Positions 14,477 to 22,907 of a stretch of 40,355 bases of DNA are shown in pieces. Source of the DNA: Phycisphaera sp. (lineage in GTDB: Bacteria; Planctomycetota; Phycisphaerae; Phycisphaerales; Phycisphaeraceae); NCBI GenBank assembly GCA_023300125.1, contig JALZVY010000105.1, positions 1 to 40,355 of the forward strand. Reading direction: 5' to 3'. A program made the position numbers and the translations under genes. The notes under the pieces were generated by a model that was given only the letters and a program-made list of their open reading frames with translations, did not search any database and was not told the origin of the DNA. Positions within the stretch are counted from its first letter, which is position 1; each line of letters begins with the position of its first letter.

Positions 14477-16750
14477 ATGGCCAAGAAGAACGAAGCTTGG
14501 GGACTCGACGTCGGATCAAACGCGATCAAGGCGATCAAGTTGGTACGCGGCCCAGGCGACGAGATTCGCGTCGCAGAGTTTGAGGTCATGCCTTACAAGC
14601 ATGTGCTGACGACCCCGGACTTCGATGCCGAGGCCGCGGTCCGTGAGCGGCTGCAAGCCTTCGTGGCCAAGCACCCGATCGAGAAGACGCCGGTGGTCAC
14701 CTCGGTGCCGGGCAACATGGCTTTTGCCCGGTTTGCGAAGTTGCCGCCGGTCGAGGCCAAGCGGATTCCCAATATCGTTCGCTTCGAGGCGCAGCAGCAG
14801 ATCCCTTTTCCCATCGACGAAGTCGAGTGGGATTACCAGGTGTTTCGGCAGGAGGATGACCCGGATATCCAGGTGGGCATCTTCGCGATCACCAAAGAGC
14901 GCGTGGTTCGGCACCTGAGCAACTACCGGGCCTCGGAGATCCGGCTGGACGCGCTGACGCTTTCACCTGTGGCGGTTTACAACGCTTTTCATTACGACGG
15001 CAAGGGCGAACAAAGCGGTGTGGTCTACATGGACATCGGCACCGTTTCGACGGATGTCATCATCGTCGAAGAGGGTGGGATCTGGCTGCGGACCCTCCCG
15101 ATCGGCGGCAACAACTTCACCGAAGCCTTGGTGAAGCAGTTCAAAATTAGTTTTGCCAAGGCCGAAAAACTCAAGCGCGAGGCGGCGACCAGCAAATACG
15201 CCAAGCAGATTTTTCAAGCCATGCGGGCGGTGTTTGCGGATCTGGTGCAAGAAGTGCAGCGATCGCTGGGCTTCTATCAATCGATCAACCGTGACAGCCA
15301 GTTGACCGAATTGGTGGGCCTGGGCTCGACCTTCAAGCTGCCGGGTCTCCAGAAGTTTTTGAAGCAGCAGCTGCAGATGAAGGTGAGCCGCCCTCAGGCC
15401 TTTGATCGTCTGGAACTCGACGGCAAACGCGATTCGGAGTTTTCGGGGCACGCGATGAACATGGCCACGGCCTACGGCCTTGCCCTCCAGGGGCTGGGGC
15501 TTGAACGCGTGAAAGCCAATGTGATGCCCAGCCACGAGATCGCGGCCCGGGTGTGGAAGGCCAAGCAGCCTTGGATCGCGACCAGCGCCGCGTGTTTTGT
15601 GGCCGCGGCGGGCTTGGTGGGCACCAAGTACTTCGTGGACGCTCAAACCCTGTCCGACAGCCTCGTGGAGAGCCGGAATCTGATGGGGCCGGTGCTGGAT
15701 AGGGCTGGAGGATACGTGTCGGAACTGGATGAGATCCGCTCCGCCTCCGACCCGCGGCAGTACATCGAAAACCTGCGACGCACGCTGGACCACCGCGATA
15801 TTTGGTCGCGCTTGGTTGAAGACATCGGGGAGGCGGCGCTGGCGATTAATCCGCAGCAAGAGATGCTCAGAAACGATTTTGCCGCGCAAGCCGCGATCCC
15901 GCGCAGCGAACGTCGGCGGATCTACATCGACTCGGTCACCAGTGTGTATGTGGCCCAGCCGACGACGGATGCAGCGCTAGGCGGGGCGGGCGCGCCGGGG
16001 ACAGCCAACCGGGTGTCTTTGAATGAGATCGCGACGCAGACGTTTGCCGTGGATCAGTTCTTTGTCGCGGCCGGAGCGGCGGCGCCGCAGGTCGATCTGG
16101 ACGAAGACGAAGACGAGGACGAAGCTTCCCCCGCGGCGGCAACGGTCACGACCGAAAGCACCGGGCCTCAGTTGTTGGTCACGATTTTGGGAAGAACCCC
16201 GTTGGCCGAGGCGAATGTGGCGCTCAACAATCAATTTTTGGGCTGGTTGAAGGACAACGCAGAGCGTGAGAACCGACCGTATGTCTTTAAATTCCCCGAC
16301 GACAACCCGATTCGCAGTTTGTCTCAGATCACCGGCGTGTCTTTGCCAAGAGGTGGTGGCAGCTACGCAGGGGGCGGTGGTTACAGCGGCGGTGGCTACG
16401 GCGGTGGCGGTGCCTACGGCGGTAATAATTATGAAGGCGGAGGTGGCGGTGGCGGGGGGGCGGCTTCTCTGAACTTGGCAGGCATCTTGCCCCGTTCGCC
16501 GTTGGCCGAAGAGCCCATGAACGGTGACTGGGAATTCGAGGTGCAGTTCATGGTGCAACTCAAAGCCCCCAAGGACGCCCGGCCGAGGCTGGACAACACG
16601 CCGACCCGCGAGAAGACGGTGGTGCCCGCCGATCCAGAGTCTCCCGCGATCCCAAGCGGTGAAGGCGAACCGACCGCTGGAGGTGTGAGCACTCCGTTCG
16701 GTCCTGTCCTAGCTTCATCTGCGAACATCGCTACGGAGGCCACCCGATGA
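14477..16750 (+). CDS. PilM-like actin-fold ATPase fused to membrane-anchored PilN-like region
   Basis: PilM is the cytoplasmic actin-like ATPase of type IV pilus machines and binds the PilN tail. The first 345 residues look like PilM: phosphate loop GLDVGSNAIKAIKL (9-22), second phosphate segment MDIGTVSTDVII (185-196), PIGGNNFTEAL (208-218) and adenosine segment ELVGLGSTFKLPG (278-290). Unlike ordinary PilM (about 350 residues) it continues for 400 more. A transmembrane span (about 366-386) is followed by a helical stretch, a segment IYIDSVTSVYV like PilN periplasmic strands, an acidic run DEDEDEDE (542-549), a Gly/Tyr-rich linker (626-661) and a Pro-rich tail. A motif ILxR(S/T)PLAE occurs twice, at 570-578 and 670-678. 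It overlaps the next gene by four bases. Confidence 0.82.
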   Translation: MAKKNEAWGLDVGSNAIKAIKLVRGPGDEIRVAEFEVMPYKHVLTTPDFDAEAAVRERLQAFVAKHPIEKTPVVTSVPGNMAFARFAKLPPVEAKRIPNIVRFEAQQQIPFPIDEVEWDYQVFRQEDDPDIQVGIFAITKERVVRHLSNYRASEIRLDALTLSPVAVYNAFHYDGKGEQSGVVYMDIGTVSTDVIIVEEGGIWLRTLPIGGNNFTEALVKQFKISFAKAEKLKREAATSKYAKQIFQAMRAVFADLVQEVQRSLGFYQSINRDSQLTELVGLGSTFKLPGLQKFLKQQLQMKVSRPQAFDRLELDGKRDSEFSGHAMNMATAYGLALQGLGLERVKANVMPSHEIAARVWKAKQPWIATSAACFVAAAGLVGTKYFVDAQTLSDSLVESRNLMGPVLDRAGGYVSELDEIRSASDPRQYIENLRRTLDHRDIWSRLVEDIGEAALAINPQQEMLRNDFAAQAAIPRSERRRIYIDSVTSVYVAQPTTDAALGGAGAPGTANRVSLNEIATQTFAVDQFFVAAGAAAPQVDLDEDEDEDEASPAAATVTTESTGPQLLVTILGRTPLAEANVALNNQFLGWLKDNAERENRPYVFKFPDDNPIRSLSQITGVSLPRGGGSYAGGGGYSGGGYGGGGAYGGNNYEGGGGGGGGAASLNLAGILPRSPLAEEPMNGDWEFEVQFMVQLKAPKDARPRLDNTPTREKTVVPADPESPAIPSGEGEPTAGGVSTPFGPVLASSANIATEATR

Positions 16751-18234
16751 AAAATGTAATCGCATGGATTAAAAGCAACCCCATCACGGTGCTGTCGGCA
16801 CTGCTGATCGTCTTTTCGGTGGGCTTTATGGGGTGGATCAAGCTGGTGAAATCGCCGGCTCTGATTGCTTCGGCGACTCAGCCCCAGAAAGACCTGTCCC
16901 GACTCAAATCGCTGCAGCGGCAGACCTTGGAGGTGCCGCCGGCCAATGCCGACGACCCCGTCGAAGAGATCTCGGGAATCACCGTGAACCCGCCGGTGGT
17001 GCAGGCCATGGGCCAGATCATTGGAGGCCTGAATCACGAGGCGGATGAAATTCGCAAGACGGCGCTGGGTATTAATCAGGCGGGGCACGATCTGCTGGTA
17101 GAGGGTTTGTTTCCTGATGCGCCTGCAGATAAACGCTTTACCGCGAAGATCAACTACGGCAAAGCGCTTGAGGCGATGATGGGCGGGCCTGATCTGACGC
17201 AGACGCTAGCGACCAACACCGGGATTTCGACGCCGTATATCAACGCGGGATTGCCGATGGCGGCAGACGAAATCGGCATCTTTATGGCCCAGCGCCAGGC
17301 CGAGGCGCTGCAGTCGCGTGACGCGGCGTTGATCACCGAAACCGACCAAAAGCAGTTGGAAGGCGAACTCCAACGCGAGTTGATGAACCGTCTGCTGGAA
17401 CACGCCCAGCGGTTCAACGTCTACGGTGACCCCTCGTTGGGTGACCCGCGCAGCCCCAACCCGGCGTTCCCTCTTGAGGTGGCTCCGCTGGGCACACAGA
17501 CCCGCTCGCCGGCCCCCGAGGTGTTGTGGGAGGGGCAGCTTCAGCTTTGGATCCTTGAAGACTTGATGCAGGCTATTGCGCTGGCCAACGACGTGGCGAA
17601 CACCCGTGATCACGGCACCGACGAGAAAGGCCAGCGGATCGATTCGAGTGTGCTCAATGCGCCGGTCAAGCGTCTGATCGAGGCCTCGCTGCTGCCGGGC
17701 TACGTGGGCTTGCACAGCGTGGGTGGCGTGGGCTCGTTTGATTCGACTCGGGGGCGCAGTGAGACGGTGTCGTACGGACCACCCGCAGGAGGCTTGACCA
17801 ACCAGCCCCGTGAAACCAAGTTGTCGGACAATTTTCACTACGGACCGACCGGCCGAGGATCCAATCAAATTTTTGACGTGCGGCACGCACGGCTGCGTGT
17901 CCACGCGGATTACCAACGTTTGCCCGAACTCTTCAACGCCATCAGCAACACCAATCTGATGACGGTGTTGGATGTTCAGATGACGGCACTGGATGTCTAT
18001 GGCCCCGAGGTCTTGGGCCAGTACTACGTCTATGGTGCCGGAGACATTATTGACGTGTCGATGATCGTAGAGACCATCTGGTTGCGTGACTGGACCAAGG
18101 ATCTGATGCCCGAGACCGTGCAGCAGTACGTGGGGCTGGTGGAGCCTGCCAGTGGATCCGTTGCCCCCGGAGGCGTCGGAGCCGGTTACGGCGGCTACGG
18201 TGGCTACGGTGACGATGATGATGACGATTTTTGA
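16747..18234 (+). CDS. Single-span membrane protein of PilM operon, PilO/Amuc_1100-like
   Basis: The 495-residue product has no domain I recognise with certainty. One transmembrane helix (about 11-31) near the N-terminus leaves the rest outside the cytoplasm. A short helix (48-60) precedes a long Gln/Glu-rich helical segment (about 180-222). The C-terminal domain (about 378-450: ARLRVHADYQRLPELFNAI, then strands ending VETIWLRDW) has the strand-helix-strand pattern of PilO/GspM ferredoxin-like domains. It ends in GYGGYGGYG and six Asp before Phe495. Akkermansia, a distant PVC relative, has a pilus-locus protein (Amuc_1100) of similar layout beside a PilM gene; homology here is inferred. The start overlaps the PilM-like stop (ATGA). 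Confidence 0.6.
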   Translation: MKNVIAWIKSNPITVLSALLIVFSVGFMGWIKLVKSPALIASATQPQKDLSRLKSLQRQTLEVPPANADDPVEEISGITVNPPVVQAMGQIIGGLNHEADEIRKTALGINQAGHDLLVEGLFPDAPADKRFTAKINYGKALEAMMGGPDLTQTLATNTGISTPYINAGLPMAADEIGIFMAQRQAEALQSRDAALITETDQKQLEGELQRELMNRLLEHAQRFNVYGDPSLGDPRSPNPAFPLEVAPLGTQTRSPAPEVLWEGQLQLWILEDLMQAIALANDVANTRDHGTDEKGQRIDSSVLNAPVKRLIEASLLPGYVGLHSVGGVGSFDSTRGRSETVSYGPPAGGLTNQPRETKLSDNFHYGPTGRGSNQIFDVRHARLRVHADYQRLPELFNAISNTNLMTVLDVQMTALDVYGPEVLGQYYVYGAGDIIDVSMIVETIWLRDWTKDLMPETVQQYVGLVEPASGSVAPGGVGAGYGGYGGYGDDDDDDF

Positions 18235-18342
18235 GTCCTGTTGACGAGAGGGGCTTTCCGAGGCCCTGAGACCATGGACGGGCTCGGCCACGGGCCTAGC
18301 ACGAGAAAACGAACGAGATATTCCTTTACGCAGGGTGAAACC

Positions 18343-20316
18343 ATGCCGGCCAACGAACTGAGCTTTTTCCAGAAGCACACCGAGAAGATTGCCCTGGCTT
18401 TGGGCGTGGCCGTGCTGGCGGGGGCGGGGGCCACGCAGTTTCTGCTGGGTGAGCCCAACGCGGTGGAGATCGATGGCCAGCAGGTGGCTCCGGGGGCGAT
18501 CGCCGACCAGGTTCGCTCGCAGGTGGATCGGCTCGAGGGCAAGCTGAATTCCGGAAAGGAACAGATCAAGGCGTTTGTTGCTCCGGCCTACAACGAGAAC
18601 TTCATCAAGCTCTATGACCGGCAGATTGCCGACGGCCCCTTGCGCGGGGTGATCACCGACGGTGGTCTTGATGCACGTTTGGCGGTGGTCGACAGCCCGG
18701 ATTACCCCACGAAGGTGTTGCCCAGCCCGCCCGTGGCCACGGACATGGTCATCAAGATCGGCCACGGGGTTTTGGCCGGACCCAACGACGCGCGTGAACG
18801 TGCTCAGGTCGATGCGTTGCGGCAGATCATCGGGGATCACCGTCCTTCAGACTTCCCTTATGTGTCGGTGCGGGGCACGTTCCCGATTGCCACCTACCGC
18901 GAGCGGCTTGAGAACGCTGGGAGCAATGATGCCCAGCGCATCGACGAAAGCCTGTGGAGCAGGCGGATGACCGTCACCGCGGTGTACCTGCTGCGTGAAC
19001 AATGGAACCCCGCCCTTGGTCAGTGGGGCAACTTAAAGATCATCCGCCCGCTGCCAGGGCAGTTGGGCTTGCTCCCCGAGGATCGCCCGCAGTTCAGCCG
19101 CGAAGAGGCCGATGGTTTGGAGAGGCAGATTACTGAGCGGCAGCAAGAGATCCGTCAAATATCGTTTCCACGTTTGTTGAACGGTCCTTGGACGCCGCCG
19201 GATTCTGACAACCGCGTGTTTACTGCGGCGGAGTTGAAGCAAAAAGCAGACCTTGAAAAAGAACTTGTGGGTTTGCGCAAGCGGCTGGATAGGTTGCAAA
19301 ACCCAGGTGCTGGCGGTCAGACGCGGCGCGGTGCGACCCGCACCCGGACGGGGCGCGGTGGGGACGACGACGACGAAGACGGCGGAGATGACGGCGGTTT
19401 TGGCAACACTTACGGCGGTGCGGCCCCGGCGACTACGCCGCGCGGAGGTCGGGCAGGCCGAACCGGACGCAGCACTCTTGCCGATCGCGAACAGGAGAAA
19501 AAGCAAAGGCAGATCGACGGTTTGTTGAAGCGGATCAATGAAAAGCAGACGCTTTTAAACAACCTGCTGGGTGTGGATGACGAAGGGCTTGGAGAGGCCG
19601 CGCTGTCTGGCAACGACGCCTATTTCGGTGATGAGGATGAAGATGCTGGTTTCGGCGCTGGGGCCTATGGCGCCTATGGTGCCCCAGGTGGCCAGGGGCG
19701 TGGAGTCGAACAAGGCCCTGAAGAATTACGCGTGTGGGCCCACGACGTAACGGGTGTGCCCGGCGAAACCTATCGCTACAAGTTGGTGGTGTCGATGTTC
19801 AATCCGCTTTACCGCCAGACGCGGCTCACGCGTCAGCAGCTCAAAGAGAATTATGACCGCGTGGCGATCGGGCCCGACAAGGCAGAGCTTGACGCGGCCC
19901 CGTGGTCACCACCGGTGACGGTGGCGCCGAAGTACTTCTACTTCGCCACCAGCGGAAACAAGGACGAAAAACGCGCCGAGTTCGAGGTGTGGACGATCTA
20001 CAACGGCGTGTGGGAGAGCGGTTCGTTCCCCGAGGTGCCCGGGAATGAAATTGGCGGTCTGGCCGCGACCGCAGCCCCCGGCGGTGTTCAGATGAACGTG
20101 GGCAAGATCCTGCTGGATATTGACGCGGTGAGCACTTCCGGGGCGGGGGGATCGGTTCAGATCCGAACGCTGCTGCTGGATCAAGCGACTGGGGAGATCG
20201 AATCCCGCTTGGTCAGCGAGGACCGCCGCAGCGAGACCCGCGAGAAGCTGGCCCTTGAGCGTGCCGAGCAGATTCGCCGCCGCGACGGGCTGGATGCTTC
20301 CACCGCCCAACGGTAA
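18343..20316 (+). CDS. Single-span membrane protein of PilM operon, unknown family
   Basis: I do not recognise this 657-residue protein. A single transmembrane helix (about 14-34) follows a short N-terminus with Lys/Glu. Then come a folded part (40-245), two coiled-coil-like stretches rich in Gln, Glu, Arg and Leu (255-272 and 295-318), a low-complexity segment with DDDDED and Gly/Arg repeats (325-378), another coiled coil (380-409), a second acidic/Gly-Tyr-rich segment (427-452) and a mostly beta C-terminal domain (460-625). ATG 18343 is chosen because AGGGTGA precedes it and the membrane anchor starts there. The gene follows by 108 bases on the same strand and shares the acidic and Gly/Tyr tracts with its neighbours, so a common machine is likely. 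Confidence 0.65.
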   Translation: MPANELSFFQKHTEKIALALGVAVLAGAGATQFLLGEPNAVEIDGQQVAPGAIADQVRSQVDRLEGKLNSGKEQIKAFVAPAYNENFIKLYDRQIADGPLRGVITDGGLDARLAVVDSPDYPTKVLPSPPVATDMVIKIGHGVLAGPNDARERAQVDALRQIIGDHRPSDFPYVSVRGTFPIATYRERLENAGSNDAQRIDESLWSRRMTVTAVYLLREQWNPALGQWGNLKIIRPLPGQLGLLPEDRPQFSREEADGLERQITERQQEIRQISFPRLLNGPWTPPDSDNRVFTAAELKQKADLEKELVGLRKRLDRLQNPGAGGQTRRGATRTRTGRGGDDDDEDGGDDGGFGNTYGGAAPATTPRGGRAGRTGRSTLADREQEKKQRQIDGLLKRINEKQTLLNNLLGVDDEGLGEAALSGNDAYFGDEDEDAGFGAGAYGAYGAPGGQGRGVEQGPEELRVWAHDVTGVPGETYRYKLVVSMFNPLYRQTRLTRQQLKENYDRVAIGPDKAELDAAPWSPPVTVAPKYFYFATSGNKDEKRAEFEVWTIYNGVWESGSFPEVPGNEIGGLAATAAPGGVQMNVGKILLDIDAVSTSGAGGSVQIRTLLLDQATGEIESRLVSEDRRSETREKLALERAEQIRRRDGLDASTAQR

Positions 20317-20456
20317 GGATCCCGCTTCAGCGTAGGAAACACCGCACGCGGTGGGCGCAGGGGCTCGCGCACCGCGGGGCCTGGCCTTGACGGGTGTGCG
20401 GGACTGCGATGGGCGTGATGTGCCTGTGAGGGGATCACCAGGGCTTCACCAGGGCC

Positions 20457-21455
20457 TCACCAGGTGGCCAGTTCGCCGGTGATGGGCTCTACCAGGTCTT
20501 TGACCGTCACCAAGCCCACGGGGCCGCCACCGGCTTGGTCTTCAACCACTGCGATGGAGAGGCCGTCGGCTTGAAAACGCTGCAGCGCGTCGCGTAGGGG
20601 TCTGTCGGCGGCGACACGCACCGCGGGGGACATCAACTCGGTGATCGGCGGGCAGTCGGCCCGGCCACGGATCAGGGCGTCGAAGAGGTCTACCACGCCC
20701 ACGACGGCGCCTTGGGCGTCGCACACCGGAAAACGTGACCGGCCGCTGCGCTCGGCCAGGGCCCAGAGGCGGTCCGGGCCGTCTTGCAGGCTGAGGGTGA
20801 CGACCTGGCTCCAGGGGACCATTTCTTCACGGACACACCGATCGCCGAGTTTGAGTACACGGTCGACGATGGCGGACTGCTCGTCGCTGAGTAGGCCGTG
20901 GCCCACGCCTTCGCGGACCAGCATCTCGACCCGGCGCCGCGGCCCGAAGACGCCCGGAGCCTCGCCCAGACGCAGGGTGCGCATCGCCAGCCGGCTGAAG
21001 GCCGAGACCAAGGCCACCAGGCCCAGTGCGCTGAACACGCGGTGAGCGACCCAAAGCACCGGGGTGAGCGGATACATGAGGCGGTCGCTGTGACCGGCCA
21101 TGGTGTCTTTGGGCAGGGTTTCGCCGAATACGAACAGCAAGGGGGCCACGATCAGGGTGTTGAGCAAGACCGACTGGCTTTCGCTGAAGGCCGCAGCCTC
21201 CAAGAGGACCGCCAGGCCGAAGGTGCCCAGGTAGTTGGCCAGGTTGTTGCCGATCAGCAGCGTGGCCAGCAGCGCGGCGGGGCGGTCGAGCAGGTGACGC
21301 AGCCGAAGCGCCGAGCGCCGCCCGCGGTCGGCGTAGACCTGGAGGCGCACACGGTTGAGGGTGTACGCACCGGTTTCCAGCCCGCTGAACAGGGCCGAAC
21401 CCGCCAGGCCCGCGACGGTGATCCCGACCCAAAAGGTGGTGGCCAGATCGGTCAT
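20457..21455 (-). CDS. DUF21 (CNNM)-CBS membrane protein lacking CorC_HlyC domain
   Basis: This is a membrane protein of the CNNM/CorC family, linked to divalent cation (Mg2+/Co2+) efflux or sensing. The 332-residue product has the N-terminal DUF21 transmembrane domain (about 1-140, with SGLETGAYTLNR near 21 and the GETLPKD motif) and a pair of CBS domains (about 190-330). It ends directly after the second CBS domain, so the C-terminal CorC_HlyC domain of its partner is missing. ATG 21455 overlaps the upstream gene stop by four bases, pointing to coupled translation and perhaps a heteromer. The start is chosen at the first Met before the hydrophobic segment. Confidence 0.85.
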   Translation of the reverse strand: MTDLATTFWVGITVAGLAGSALFSGLETGAYTLNRVRLQVYADRGRRSALRLRHLLDRPAALLATLLIGNNLANYLGTFGLAVLLEAAAFSESQSVLLNTLIVAPLLFVFGETLPKDTMAGHSDRLMYPLTPVLWVAHRVFSALGLVALVSAFSRLAMRTLRLGEAPGVFGPRRRVEMLVREGVGHGLLSDEQSAIVDRVLKLGDRCVREEMVPWSQVVTLSLQDGPDRLWALAERSGRSRFPVCDAQGAVVGVVDLFDALIRGRADCPPITELMSPAVRVAADRPLRDALQRFQADGLSIAVVEDQAGGGPVGLVTVKDLVEPITGELATW

Positions 21456-22795
21456 GCCGCACCGCCGATCGTGGGCGGGGGGGTATCTCCACTGCCGTCC
21501 GCGTCCGCGGCCACGGCTCCGGCGGCGGTGCCCAGCTCCACCTGGACCGACTGGATGCGGTGACCATCGACGGCTTCCACGGTGAGACGCACCGCGCCCA
21601 AGACGACGGTGTCGCCTTCGCTTGCCACGCGCCCCAGCCGGGCCATGACCAGCCCGCCCACGGTGCTGGCGCCCGCGGGGTTGTCGGCGGCGGCCATGAC
21701 GCCGAAGGTTTGCAACCATCCGCGGGCGGGTAGGTCGGCGTCGACCGAAAACTGCCCCGGGCCCTGGGCCCGCACCCGCGGCTCGCTGACGCTTTCGTAG
21801 GCGCCCGGGATCTCGCCCACCAGGTGCTCGACGAGGTCTTCGAGGGTGATGAGCCCTGCAGTGCCGCCGTACTCGTCGACTACCAAGGCGAAGGTGGTGC
21901 CGCTGCGTCGCAGTTCGAGCAGCGCGCGGTCGGCGCGTTGCAATTCGGGCACGAAGGTGACTGGACGCACCAGGTCTGCGATCTGGTCGGGGGTGTTGGG
22001 TTCGCGGAGCAAGACTTCTTTGCTGTAAAGCAGGCCCTGGGCGTGGTCCAGGTCGCCGCGGAACGCAGGCACGTGGCGCAGCCGGGTTTCGGCGATGAGT
22101 GCTCGCAGCGTGGCGGGGTCGTCGTCGAGGTTGAAGGCTCGCACGTCCACCCGTGGCACCATGAGGTTGCGCACCCGCAGCCGTCCCAGGGCCAGTACTT
22201 GGTCCAGCACTCTTTGCTCGTCGTGGTCGATCACGCCGTGGCGGCGCGAGAGGTCGAGCATGGCTGCGAGGTCTTCGGGGCTGAGGTGTGGCACCGCGGG
22301 GCCCGGGGCCAGCAGCCGCGCGAGCGGGCCGATGACCGCCGCGGAGGCGAAGCGGCGCACCGGGCTGACGGCGCGGTGCACGCCCAAGAGCGGCAAGGCC
22401 ACCACGCGGGCGTAGCCCTCGGGCAGGCGGGCGGCGATGAGCTTGGGCAGCACTTCCCCCAGCAAAATGATCGACAAGAGCGGGAGCAGGGCCAGCGCGG
22501 CCAGGGCCCAGCCCGGAAGGCCTGCTTCGCGTCCCAGCCGCAGCATGAGTGCGGAACTGAGCGCGAAGTACAGCACGTTCACCAGCATGTTGCCCAGCAG
22601 CAGGGTGATGAGCAGGGCGCGGGTTTCTTTGAGCAGGGTGTGCAGCGTGCGGGCGACGACCGCGGGGTCGCGTTCGAGACGGGATCGCTGGTGTCGGGTG
22701 AGGCTGAACAGGGCCGTTTCGCTGCCGCTAAAAAAAGCGCTCGCCCCCAGGAGGGCCACGAGCAGCAGCAGCATCAGGACGGTGGCTAGGGGCAT
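21452..22795 (-). CDS. CNNM/CorC family transporter-like protein (DUF21-CBS-CorC_HlyC)
   Basis: This is a probable Mg2+/Co2+ exporter or membrane sensor. The 447-residue product has a complete architecture: DUF21 membrane domain (about 1-170, with FFSGSETALFSL at 21-32 and the GEVLPKL motif), a CBS pair (about 185-310, MVPRVDV at its start and VVDEYGGTAGLITLEDL in the second CBS) and a CorC_HlyC domain (about 325-415). ATG 22795 is preferred; a TTG eleven codons upstream is possible but unsupported. It forms an overlapping pair with the shorter DUF21-CBS gene and is divergent from pdxA. Confidence 0.88.
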   Translation of the reverse strand: MPLATVLMLLLLVALLGASAFFSGSETALFSLTRHQRSRLERDPAVVARTLHTLLKETRALLITLLLGNMLVNVLYFALSSALMLRLGREAGLPGWALAALALLPLLSIILLGEVLPKLIAARLPEGYARVVALPLLGVHRAVSPVRRFASAAVIGPLARLLAPGPAVPHLSPEDLAAMLDLSRRHGVIDHDEQRVLDQVLALGRLRVRNLMVPRVDVRAFNLDDDPATLRALIAETRLRHVPAFRGDLDHAQGLLYSKEVLLREPNTPDQIADLVRPVTFVPELQRADRALLELRRSGTTFALVVDEYGGTAGLITLEDLVEHLVGEIPGAYESVSEPRVRAQGPGQFSVDADLPARGWLQTFGVMAAADNPAGASTVGGLVMARLGRVASEGDTVVLGAVRLTVEAVDGHRIQSVQVELGTAAGAVAADADGSGDTPPPTIGGAA

Positions 22796-22895
22796 GGTGG
22801 TGTTCGAACGCCAAACAGAGCCGTTCAAGGGGCCACGATCTTACGCGAGGCCCGCGGGGCGCTGCAGCAAGCCCGTGTGACAGCGCCGTGGGGCG

Positions 22896-22901
22896 TACAA
22901 T
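22896..22901 (+). promoter_or_regulatory. -10-like box six bases before pdxA start
   Basis: TACAAT (22896-22901) is followed by six bases and the pdxA ATG, so transcription would begin at or next to the start codon (leaderless). No convincing -35 is seen at 17 bases. Confidence 0.35.
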
Positions 22902-22907
22902 TGGCCG

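Noticed and set aside
17206-18840. 544-codon minus-strand open frame across the PilM operon.
   Set aside because: It spans two genes and their gap, has a low-complexity Arg/His/Val composition and has no family match.
20347-20376. GC hairpin (CGCGGTG/CACCGCG) after the PilM operon as a terminator.
   Set aside because: The stem has a bulge and no T-run follows, so it is not counted as an intrinsic terminator.
20435-20468. Three copies of an 11-base unit (TCACCAGGGCY-like) around the stop of the short DUF21 gene.
   Set aside because: Only three imperfect copies occur; it is too short to name and has no spacer structure.
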